Origin: Limnoperna fortunei
Lineage: Eukaryota; Mollusca; Bivalvia; Mytilida; Modiolidae
Length of the DNA stretch: 64,000 nucleotides
Assembly: GCA_944474755.1 (NCBI GenBank)
Contig: OX104115.1
Span: 61,818,648 to 61,882,647 of the forward strand
Direction of reading: 5' to 3'
A program made the position numbers and the translations under genes. The notes below the pieces were generated by a model. It had not been told where the DNA came from. It worked only from the letters and a program-made list of their open reading frames with translations, and made no database searches. Below are positions 10,864-20,734 of the stretch, in pieces; the stretch's first letter is position 1, and each line of letters starts with the position of its first letter.

Positions 10864-11933
10864 TCATTTTACTACCCATAACCCATCACTTTACTACCTA
10901 TTATTCCATTAAATTACTACTGTTTACTACCTATTGTTACATTAAATTACTACTGTTAACTACCTACTTTTTCATTCGATTACTACTGTTAATCATTTCA
11001 CTACCTTTGCTCCATCTGTTACTACCCACTTTACACTACGTCACTACTGTTACTCCATCACTTTACTATCTTTACTTCATCACTTTGATGCCATTACACA
11101 ATCACTTTGATGCCATTACACAATAACTTTACTGTCATTACTCCATAATATTACTGCCTTATCACTTTCATGACTTTACTGCTTATTATTCCATGCCGTT
11201 AATACCATTACTACATCCCTTTACTACCCACTTTTTCATTCAGTTTCTGCCGTTTATCTTTCATTTTACTACCATTACTCCATCACTGTACTACCAACTT
11301 TTCCATGCCGTTACTACGATTACCCCCATCACTTTACTACCTTTACTCAATCACTTTACTTCTTACTATTCCATTCCGTTACTAATGTCACTCCATCACT
11401 TTTCTACACACTTTTCTCTTCAATTACTAATGTTTATCTTTCATTTTTCTACCATTACTCCATCACTTTACTTCCAACTGTGTCATTACGTTACTACCGT
11501 TGCTCCATCTCTTTATTACTTGTACTGAATCACTTTACTGCCTATTATTCTATTAAATTACGACTTTTACTCAATCACTTTACTTTTTTTCATTCCGTTA
11601 CTACCATTACTGCATCATTTTACTACCCTTACTCCATCACTTTCCTACTTACTATTCCATTCTGTTACTACCGTTATTCCATGATTTAACTACCATTACT
11701 CCATCACTTTACTAACCACTTTTTCATTCCTTTATTACCATTACCCAGTCATCTTATTACCATAACTCCATCACTTTATCATCTAATGTTGAATTCCGTT
11801 GCTACTGTTACTCCATCACTTAAGTGCCAATTTTTTCATTCCGTTACAACCGATACTCCATATTTTACTACCATTACTACATTACTTTACTACCCACTTT
11901 TTTGTGCGGTTACTACCGTAACCCCTTTATGTT

Positions 11934-12198
11934 ACTACAATTAATCCATCTTTTACTACCTACTATTCCATTCCGTTACTACTTTTAGCCCATGACTTTA
12001 CTACCTACTATTCCATTCCGTTACTAGTATTAGTCCATCACTTAACTAACTAAATTCCATTCCGTTACTGCCTTTACCACATGACTTTACTACCTACTGT
12101 CACATGCCCTTACTACAATCAACCTGATATTTACTTCATCATTTAACTTGCCATTTTTTCATTCCCTTACTACTGTTACTCCATCACTTTACTACCTA
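11934..12198 (+). repeat. Block paralogous to 25320-25668, left flank of the large element
   Basis: The order TAGCCCATGACTTTAC, then TTACTAGTATTAGTCCATCA, TTACCACATGACTTTA, CATGCCCTTACTACAATCAA and ACTTGCCATTTTTTCATT is shared with 25320-25668. The copy near 25.4 kb has an additional 90 bp (two 45-bp units). This block supplies the left half of the empty-site comparison for the element at 12199-16431. Confidence 0.88.
12197..12198. repeat. TA target duplication, left
   Basis: TA lies directly before the CAGTTAGG terminus and is repeated at 16432-16433 after the opposite terminus. The unoccupied paralogue at 25667-25668 has a single TA. Confidence 0.85.
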
Positions 12199-12225
12199 CA
12201 GTTAGGTGCAGTCCTAACATAACAT
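12199..12225 (+). repeat. Left terminal inverted repeat
   Basis: Twenty-seven bases beginning CAGTTAGGTGCAGTCCTAAC are complementary to 16405-16431 except for one position (A versus G in GTTRGG). After a short gap, AGTTAACTT on this side also matches inverted AGTTAACTT on the right, extending the similarity to about 38 bp. Confidence 0.92.
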
Positions 12226-12239
12226 AAAGTTAACTTAAA

Positions 12240-12660
12240 CCAGTCCAAATCTCTGGTCAAAATCTCTGCTTTTGAGAAAAAAAATCTCTGCTTTTTGACC
12301 AAAAACCAGTCAATTTGACCGCTTTGACAGGACAAAATTTTGTCCAAATCTCTGCTTTAAATATTGTCAAATTCTCTGCTTTTGTCAAGTGGACAAAAAC
12401 GGTCCAAATCTCTGCTTTTGTCAAATTGACAAAAGCGGTCAAAATCTCTGCTTTCAAATGTCACGTGACAAAAATGTCCAGTGGACAAAAATTGTCAAAA
12501 TCTCTGCTTTTCAATTGTCACGTGACCAAAATGTCCAGTGGACAAAAATTGTCAAAATCTCTGCTTTTCAATAGTCACGTGACAAAAATGTCCAGTGGAC
12601 AAAATCTCTGCTTTTCAATTTTCAAGTAACAAAATGTCCCTTTGTACAAAAAGTCAAAAT
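12240..12660. repeat. Left subterminal repeat block with CACGTG palindromes
   Basis: About ten direct copies of AATCTCTGCTTTT or close variants. Three of them are organised in an exact 57-bp period that also holds GTCACGTGAC (12460-12469, 12517-12526, 12574-12583) and GTCCAGTGGAC (12476-12486, 12533-12543, 12590-12600). GTCACGTGAC is a perfect 10-bp palindrome containing a CACGTG E-box; GTCCAGTGGAC is palindromic around its central base. Such arrays are candidates for protein binding, either transposase or host factor, but no binding is shown. Confidence 0.88.
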
Positions 12661-13089
12661 ATATGCTTTATTTAATCATTTCGTTACAAATTGTCAATTA
12701 GACGATCACCAAAAATTAGTTAACGAAATCTACGGCAGTCTATTTTAAAGAACGCGATTTCTTTCCCGTCCGCGTTTCGGTAAATGTATAGCAAGCCGTT
12801 GTGGTTACATATTTAGACTGTAGCTCTCCCTACATTTCTATTATTATTATGCTATTGTTATTATGATTGAGCAATCATATTTTTTGTGTAGTTGAATAAA
12901 AATATTAAAGTATAAATCCTAACCTGTAATATTTTTTATTTAATAATAAATACTGTTACAACTCACCTGTATGTCGGTATCATTAAATCTATTTTTAATA
13001 TTTACATTTCACTTTTAATTTCACACTAAATAATATTAATTAGTTTTCAAATCTTGGCTGCCTACATCTTAGGATATGAGTTTTAACCT
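12661..13089. other. Unassigned interior sequence of the TIR element (left)
   Basis: AT-rich sequence between the subterminal block and the minisatellite. It contains a small GC-richer patch (ACGCGATTTCTTTCCCGTCC near 12753) and ATTATTATTATG near 12840. I see no open frame, RNA gene or further repeat that I can support. Confidence 0.7.
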
Positions 13090-15375
13090 CAAATCCACAA
13101 TTTAAAACAAATCACCCATAAAATCCAAATTAAAACTTCTTCTTCATATCAAATCACTCCTGAGAAAATAGCAATATAAAATTACAACCATATTAAATAC
13201 ATTATATCACTCCAGAAACTTTTGCGATTCTATTAAAAAACATATTTCTCATACAAAATCACTCCAAATACTTAAGCAATGCAATTGAAAACCCTATTTC
13301 ACATATCAAATCAATCCTGATCCAATAGCAATGCAATTAAGAACCATATTTCACATATGAAATTAATCCTGAGACATTTATAATGCAAATATAAACTATA
13401 TTTAACATATAAAATAAATCAGGAGACTATAGCAATGCAATTTAAACCATATTCCACATATAAAGTTCCTCTGGAGACCTTAGCCATGTGATTAAAAAGA
13501 ATATTTTAGATATAAAATCACTAAAGAAACTAAAGCTATGCAATTAAAAACTATATTTCATATATAAAGTTACTATAAAGACCTTAGCCATGCAATTAAA
13601 AACCATATTTTGCATATAAATTCAATCCTGAAACCTTGGCAATACCATTAAAACAAAATATTCAACAAGTCATATAAAATCAATCCTGACACCATAGTGA
13701 TCATGGTGATGGAATTAAAAAAACATATTTCACATATAAAATCAATCCTGAAACTTTTAAAATTAATATCAATATTTAACATATAAAATCTCTAATGATA
13801 CTGAAGCAATGTAATCAAAAACCATATTTCACATATAAAATCACTCTGGAGACCTAAGTGATGCAATTAAAAACCATATTTAGCATACAAAATCACTAAT
13901 GACACTGAAGCAATGAAATTAAAAAATCTATTTCACATATAAAGTCACTCTGGAGACCTTAGCCATGCAATTCCAAACCATATTTTACATATAAAATCAA
14001 TCCTGAGACAATATAGATGGAATTAAAACCATATTCTGCATATAAATCAATCGTGAAACCTTGGCAATACAATTAAACAATATATTTAACAAATAAAATC
14101 ACTAGAAAGACTTTAGCAGTGTAATCAAAAATCATATGTCACAAATAAAATCACTCTGGAGACCTAAGTGATGCAATTAAAATCCATATTTAACATATAA
14201 AATCAATCTCGAGACTTTAGCAATGCAACTAGAAACCATATTTCACATATAAAATCAATCCTGTAGCCTTGGTTATGCCATAAAAAACTATATCTCACAT
14301 ATAGAATCACTCTGGAGACCTAAGAGATGCAATTAAAATCCATATTTAACATATAAAATCAATCTCGACACTTTACAAATGCAACTAGAAACCATATTTC
14401 ACATATAAAATCACTCTGGAGACCTAAGAGATGCAATTAAAATCCATATGTAACATATAAAATCAATCTCGACACTTTACCAATGCAACTAGAAACCATA
14501 TTTCACATATAAAATCACTCTGGAGACCTAAGAGATGCAATTAAAATCCATATTTAACATATAAAATCAATCTCGACACTTTACCAATGCAACTAGAAAC
14601 CATATTTCACATATAAAATCATTCCTGAAGCCTTAGTTATGCCATAAAAAACAATATCTCACATATAAAATCACCCTGGAGAAATAAGAGATGCAATTAA
14701 AATCCATATTTAACATATAAAATCAATCTCGACACTTTACCAATGCAACTAGAAACCATATTTCACATATAAAATCATTCCTGAAGCCTTGGTAATGCCA
14801 TAAAAAGCAATATGTCACATATAAAATCACTCTGGAGACATAAGAGATGCAATTAAAATCCATATTTAACATATAAAACCAATCTCTAGACTTTAGCAGT
14901 GCAAGTAGAAACCATATTTCACATATAAAATCATTCCCGTAGCTTTGGTTATGCCATAAAAAACAATATCTCAGATATAAAATCACTCTGGAGACCTAAG
15001 CTATGCAATTAAAATCCATATTTAACATATAAAATCAATCTCGAGACTTCAGCAATGCAACTAGAAACCATATTTCATATATAAAATCATTCCTGAAGCC
15101 TTGGTAATGCCATAAAAACAATATCTCACATATAAAATCACTCTGGAGACATAAGTGATGCAATTAAAAACCATATTTCACATATAAAATCATTCCTGAC
15201 ACCATAGTGATGGGAAAAAAACTATATTTTACATATAATATCAATCCTGAGACCTGAGCTATAAAAGTAAAAACCATACTTTTATGTATAAAATCACTCT
15301 GGGGATATTAGTGATGGAATTAAAACCATATTTTACATATAAAATTATTCCTAATACCCAAAAGATGCAACCAAA
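13090..15375. repeat. Internal minisatellite of about 52 bp, roughly 44 copies
   Basis: The repeating core is CCATATTTCACATATAAAATC, shortened here to CATATTTCACATATAAAATC, followed by AMTCCTGARACCTTAGCAAT and AATTAAAA. The left part is diverged. From about 14160 it shows higher-order structure: GAGATGCAATTAAAATCCAT recurs at 14324, 14428, 14532, 14688 and 14844, spacings of 104, 104, 156 and 156 bp, that is dimers then trimers of 52 bp. The short open frame on the - strand at 14723-14986 is a by-product of this repeat. Confidence 0.9.
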
Positions 15376-16019
15376 ATGTGGGTTTAACCATTGTAAATAT
15401 AAGATATTTTACATTATTGTTTAATTGTTGTGTACTTTAATAAGATTTAGTGGTTAAAATACAGAACTCTCATAGATTTTTAACCTTTTTTTATTATTAT
15501 CACACATTTTGGATATTGAATGTACTTTCAATTGGATACATGTAGACTTAATTTATATTTTGAATGATTGCTAAGTTCAAGAGTTGTAATTTATATTATG
15601 ATATCGAAGAATTGCTTGATTGATAGATATTTATATAAAAAAGATATGTCTCACTTTATTGGACTATACATTAATATTTAATTAAAGGAAACAACGGCGC
15701 AATAAGTAATATGTTTCCGAGCCGTGTAAGATTTAAAACATTTGATTTCCTACAGAAACACGTAAATAACAAACAAAACTTCAATTCTTTCATTAACTAT
15801 AATTTTGTATTTGATCGATTGTTTTTTTTTTGGTAGTAGGATTTTAATAAACGACAAAGGATTCGATTTTCATTACCGTTCGTATACCTTTCATTCCGAC
15901 AACGCGCAGATAAAATAAATGGACGTACGGTACAACCAGTCGGTCTTTCGTAAAAAAATTGTCAAAAACATTAAAAAGGTAAAAGTTAAAAGTGTTTTAA
16001 AGTGCAGTCGAAAGGTTAG
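15376..16019. other. Unassigned interior sequence of the TIR element (right)
   Basis: AT-rich sequence between the minisatellite and the right subterminal block, with an oligo-T tract near 15822 and a CG-containing patch near 15890-15950 (TTCGTATACC, GACGTACGGTAC). No supported gene or repeat. Confidence 0.7.
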
Positions 16020-16400
16020 CAAGTTGACAGAGTGGACATAAATTTCCAAAATAAAAAATGTCCAGTGGACAACATTGTCACGTGACAAAATTGTCACAAA
16101 AAATGTCCTGTTGACAAACTTGTCACGTGACAAAATTGTCAAGAGAAAAAAAATTGTCCAGAGGACAGAAATTGTCAAAAGAAAAAAAGTCCAGTGGACA
16201 AAAATTGTCAAAAGAACAAAAATGTCCAGTGGACAGAAATTGTCAACAAATTGTCAAATGGACAGAAATATATTGTATAAAAAAATTGTCAAAAGAACAG
16301 CCCAAGTTAACTTGGGTTGTCAAAATCTCTGCTCAAACCAGTCAAATTCTCTGCTCGAAGTTAACTTAAAGCAGTCAGAATCTCTGCTTTTCAAGTTAAC
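16020..16400. repeat. Right subterminal repeat block
   Basis: Contains GTCACGTGAC at 16077-16086 and 16122-16131, and GTCCAGTGGAC at 16060-16070, 16189-16199 and 16224-16234, with many AATTGTCA repeats between them and three AATCTCTGCT copies at about 16325-16390. The CTCTGCT motifs have the same orientation as on the left, so they are direct rather than inverted repeats; only the outer ends and GTTAAC are inverted. Confidence 0.87.
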
Positions 16401-16404
16401 TAGC

Positions 16405-16431
16405 ATGTTATGTTAGGACTGCACCCAACTG
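16405..16431 (-). repeat. Right terminal inverted repeat
   Basis: Complementary to 12199-12225 with one mismatch. The outermost bases read GGACTGCACCCAACTG, followed by the TA duplication at 16432-16433 and then satellite sequence. Confidence 0.92.
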
Positions 16432-19345
16432 TACTACACCATGACTTTACTACCATTACTCCATCACTTTACTACCTTTGCTCTATTCCTTTACTACCTA
16501 CTATTTCGTTCCGTTACTACCATTACTGCATCACTTTACTACCTCCTATTCCATTCGGTTACTACCATTAATCCATCACTTTACTACCTACTATTCCATT
16601 CCGTTACTACCATTACTGCATCACTTTAGTACCTATTATTCCAATCCGTTACTACCATTATACCATTACTTTACTTCCTACTATTCCATTCCGTTACTAA
16701 CATTACTCCATCACTTTATTACCTACTATTCCATCCCGCTACTACCATTACTCCATCAAATTACTACATACTTTTCCATTCCGTTACTACCATTAATCCA
16801 TTACTTTACTACCTACTATTCCATTCCGTTACTACTATTACTCCATTACTTTACTACCTACTATTCCATTCCGTCACTACCATTACTCCATCACTTTACT
16901 ACCTACTATTCCATTCCGTTACTACCATTACTCCATTACTATACAACCTACTATTCCATTCCGTCACTACCATTACTCCATCAATTTACTACCTACTATT
17001 CCATTCCGTTACTACCATTACTTTATCACTTTACTACCTACTATTCCATTCCGTTACTACCATTACTATATCACTTTACTTTCTACTATTCCAATCCGTT
17101 ACTACCATTACTCCATCATTTTACTATCTACTATTCCATTCATTACAACTATTACTTTATCACTTTACTACCTACCATTCTAATCCGTTTCTACCATTAC
17201 TATATCACTTTACTACCTAGTATTCCATTCCGTTACTACCATAACTCCATCTCTTAGCTACCTACTATTCCATTCCGTTTCTACCATTACTCCATTACTT
17301 TAGTACCTAATATTCCATTCCGTTACTACCAAATTACTCCATCACTTTACTACCTACTATTCCATTCCGTTACTACCATTACTATATCACTTTACTACCT
17401 ACTATTCCAATCCGTTACTGACATTACTATATCACTTTACTACCTACTATTCCAATCCGTTACTACCATTACACCATTACTTTACTACCTACTATTCCAT
17501 TCCGTTACTACCATAACTCCATCACTTTACCACCTACTATTCCAATCCGTTACTACCATTACTCCATCACTTTACTACCTACTATTCCATTCTGTTACTA
17601 CCATTACTTTATCACTTTACTACCTACAATTCCATTCCGTTACTACCACTACTATATCACTTTACTACATACTATTCCAATACGTTACTACCATTGCTAT
17701 ATCACTTTACTACCTAGTATTCCATTCCGTAACTACCATAACTTTATCACTTTACTAGCTACTATTCTAGTCCGTTACTACCATTACTCCATCACTTTAC
17801 TACCTACTATTCTAATCCGTTACTACCATTACTCCATTACTTTACTACCTACTATTCCATTCCGTTACTACCATTACTCCATCACTTTACAACCTACTAT
17901 TCCATTCCGTTAGTACCATTTCTGAATCACTTTACTACCTACTATTCCAATTGGTTACGACCATTACTACATCACTTTACTACCTACTATTCCAATCCGT
18001 TACTACCATTACTCCATCACTTTACTACCTACTATTCCACTCCGTTACTACTATTACTTTATCATAGTACTACTTACTATTCCAATCCGTTAATACCATT
18101 ACTCCATCACTTTACTACCTACTATTTCATTCCGTTACTACCATTACTTTATCGCTTTACTACCTACTATTCCAATCCGTTACTACCATTACTTTATCAC
18201 TTTACTACCTACTATTGTATTCCGTTATTGTCATTACTTTATCACTTTACTACCTACTATTCCATTCCGTTACTACCATTACTTTATCACTTTACTACCT
18301 ACTATTCCAATCCGTTACTACAATTACTACATCACTTTACTACCTACTATTCCAATCCGTTACTACCATTATTCCATCACTTTACTACCTACTATTCCAA
18401 TCCGTTACTACCATTACTCCATCACTTTACTACCTACCATTCCATTCCGTTACTGCCATTACTTTATCACTTTACTACCTACTATTCCTATCCGTTACTA
18501 CCATTACTATGTCATTTTACTACCTACTATTCCATTCCGTTATTGTCATTACTTGATCACTTTACTACCTACTATTCCATTCCGTTACTACCATTACTTA
18601 ATCACTTTACTACCTACTATTCCAATTCGTTACTACCATTGCTACATCACTTTACTACCTTCTATTCCAATCCGTTACTACCATTATTCCATCACTTTAC
18701 TACCTACTATTCCAATCCGTTACTACCATTACTCCATCACTTTACTACCTGCTATTCCATTCCGTTACTACAATTACTTTATCACTTTACTACCTACTAT
18801 TCCTATCCGTTACTACCATTATTATGTCATTTTACTACCTACTATTCCATTCCGTTATTGCCATTACTTTATCACTTTACTACCTACTATTCCAATTCGT
18901 TACTACTAATTCTAAATCACTTTACTATCTACTATTCCAATCCGTTACTAGAATTACTCCATTGCTTTACCACCTACTATTCCAATTCGTTACTACCATT
19001 ACTCCATCACTTTACTACCTACTATTCCAGTCTGGTACTACCATTACTTTATCACTTTACCACCTACAATTCCATTCCGTTACTACCATTACTATATCAC
19101 TTTACTACCTACTATTCCAATCCGTTATTACCATTACTTTATCACTTTACTACCTACTATTCCATTCCGTTACTATCATTACTATATCACTTTACTACCT
19201 ACTATTCCAATCCGTTACTGATATTACGATATCACTTTACTACCTACTATTCCAATCCGTTACTACCATTACCATATCACTTTACTACCTGCTATTCAAA
19301 TCCGTTACTACCATTACTCCATCACTTTACTACCTACTATTCCAA

Positions 19346-20540
19346 TCGGTTACTACCATTACTCCATCACTTTACTACCTACGTTTCCATTCCGTTACTA
19401 CCATTACTTCAGCACTTTACTACCTACTATTCCAATCCGCTACTACCAATACTCCATGACTTTACTATCTTCTATTTAAATCCGTTACTACCATTACTTT
19501 ATCACTTACTACCTCCTATTACATGCTCTTACTACAATCGACCTGACAATTACTACATCATTTTACTACACACTTTTTAATTCCTTTACAACTTTTACTC
19601 CATCACTTTACTATCTACTATTATATGCCGTTTCCACCATTACTCCATAACTTTACTACCTTTACTCCATTACTTTACTACCTACTATTCCATTCCATTA
19701 CTACCATTACTCCATTACTTTACTACCTACTATTTCACTCCGTTACTACCATTACTCCATTACTTTACGACCTACTATTCCATTCCGTTACTACCATTAC
19801 TCCATCACTTTACAACCTACTGTTTCATTCCGTTACTACCATTACGCCATCACTTTACTACCTTCTATTCCATTCCGTTACTACCATTACTGCATCACTT
19901 TATTACCTACTATTCCATTCCGTTATTACTATTACTTTATCACTTTACTAATTACTATTCCAATTCGTTAATACCATTACTCCATCACTTTACTACCTAC
20001 TATTTCATTCCGTTACTACCATTACTTTGTCGCTTTACTACATACTATTCCAATCCGTTAATACCATCACTATATCACTTTACTACCTACTATTCCATTC
20101 CGTTACTGTCATTACTTTATCACTTTACTACCTACTATTCCATTCCGTTACTACCATTACTTTATCACTTTACTACTTACTATTCCAATCCATTACTACC
20201 ATTACTACATCACTTTACTACCTACTATTCCAATCCGTTACTACCATTACTATGTCATTTTACTACCTACTTTTCCATTCCGTTATTGTCATTACTTTAT
20301 CACTTTACTTCCTACTATTCCATTCCGTAACTACCATTACTCCATCACTTTACTACCTACTATTCCAATCCGTTACTACCATTATTCAGTCACTTTACTA
20401 CCTTCTATTCCAATCCGTTACTACCATTACTCCATCACTTTACTACCTACTATTCCATTCCGTTACTACAATTACTTGATCACTTTACTACCTACTATTC
20501 CTATCCGCTACTACCATTACTATGTCATTTTACTACCTAC
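19346..20540 (+). repeat. Higher-order block repeated at 26767-28000
   Basis: The variant order from CCAATCGGTTACTACC onward, including CAGCACTTTACTACC, TACTCCATGACTTTACTATC and the landmark unit near 19541, repeats at an offset near 7421 bp. The right copy gains 45 bp near 27780. A shorter related block lies at 25790-26250. Confidence 0.82.
19506..19590 (+). repeat. Diverged landmark unit (ACCTGACAATTACTACATC type)
   Basis: Two consecutive strongly diverged 45-bp units read TTACATGCTCTTACTACAAT, then CGACCTGACAATTACTACAT, then ACACACTTTTTAATTCC. The marker RCCTGAC occurs near 12122, 19541, 25592, 25985, 26962, 31989, 32766, 35875, 36693, 37961, 38444, 39622, 40353, 42781, 44000, 46187, 47406, 51707, 52926, 54304 and 55523, and I find none after that. 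The units stay in the 45-bp register, so they are old satellite variants rather than inserted DNA. They make good markers for higher-order units. Confidence 0.85.
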
Positions 20541-20734
20541 TATTCCATTCCGTTATTGCCATTACTTTACCACTTTACTACCTACTATTCCATTCCGTTA
20601 CTACCATTACTTCATCACTTTACTACCTACTATTCCAATCCGTTACTGCCATTACTACATCACTTTACTACCAACTATTCCAATCCGTTACTATAATTAC
20701 TCCATCATTTTACCACCTACTATTCCAATCCGTT

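Larger units (their letters stand above)
7972..12198 (+). repeat. 45-bp satellite array, divergent subfamily (middle array)
   Basis: About 94 units of 45 bp, each a dimer of a 23-bp half (TTACTACCYACTWTTYCATT plus CMG) and a 22-bp half (TTACTACYGTTACTCCATCA plus CT). Orientation is opposite to 1-5448. Units are much more diverged than those after 16434: CCCACTTTTTCATTCAGTTA, TATTCCATTAAATTAC and AACTTTGTCATTCCGTTA variants alternate, and half-units are lost in places. The + strand is G-poor. Long open frames in all three forward frames follow from the stop-free 45-bp period and are not evidence of a protein. Confidence 0.93.
12199..16431. mobile_element. Large non-autonomous TIR DNA transposon with internal minisatellite
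   Basis: A 4233-bp element bounded by inverted termini: CAGTTAGGTGCAGTCCTAAC at 12199 and, on the opposite strand from 16431, CAGTTGGGTGCAGTCCTAAC. The terminal match runs 27 bp with one mismatch and resumes around GTTAAC. The flanking dinucleotide is TA on both sides. TA duplications and CAGT-type ends fit the Tc1/mariner group, but no transposase is present: the longest open frames inside are about 110 codons and are made of repeats. The element has direct AATCTCTGCTTTT repeats and palindromes near both ends, and an AT-rich minisatellite of about 52 bp in the centre. Superfamily assignment is inference; the boundaries are well supported by the empty site at 25667. Confidence 0.88.

Noticed and set aside
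12315..12629. Possible coding region at the left end of the TIR element
   Set aside because: The frame consists of the 57-bp subterminal repeat. Nothing resembles a transposase or a DDE domain.
16075..16416. Overlapping frames at the right end of the TIR element
   Set aside because: Lysine-rich translations of AATTGTCA repeats on both strands; no domain.
12199..16431. Helitron-like element
   Set aside because: A central minisatellite is seen in some bivalve Helitron-type elements, but here there are matching inverted termini and a TA duplication confirmed by an empty site, which Helitrons lack.
12191..16439. An 8-bp target duplication of hAT type
   Set aside because: The 8 bases on the two sides (ACTACCTA and TACTACAC) do not match; only TA is duplicated.
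19506..19590. Landmark units as inserted foreign DNA
   Set aside because: They keep the 45-bp register and partial identity to the unit, so they are diverged satellite copies.
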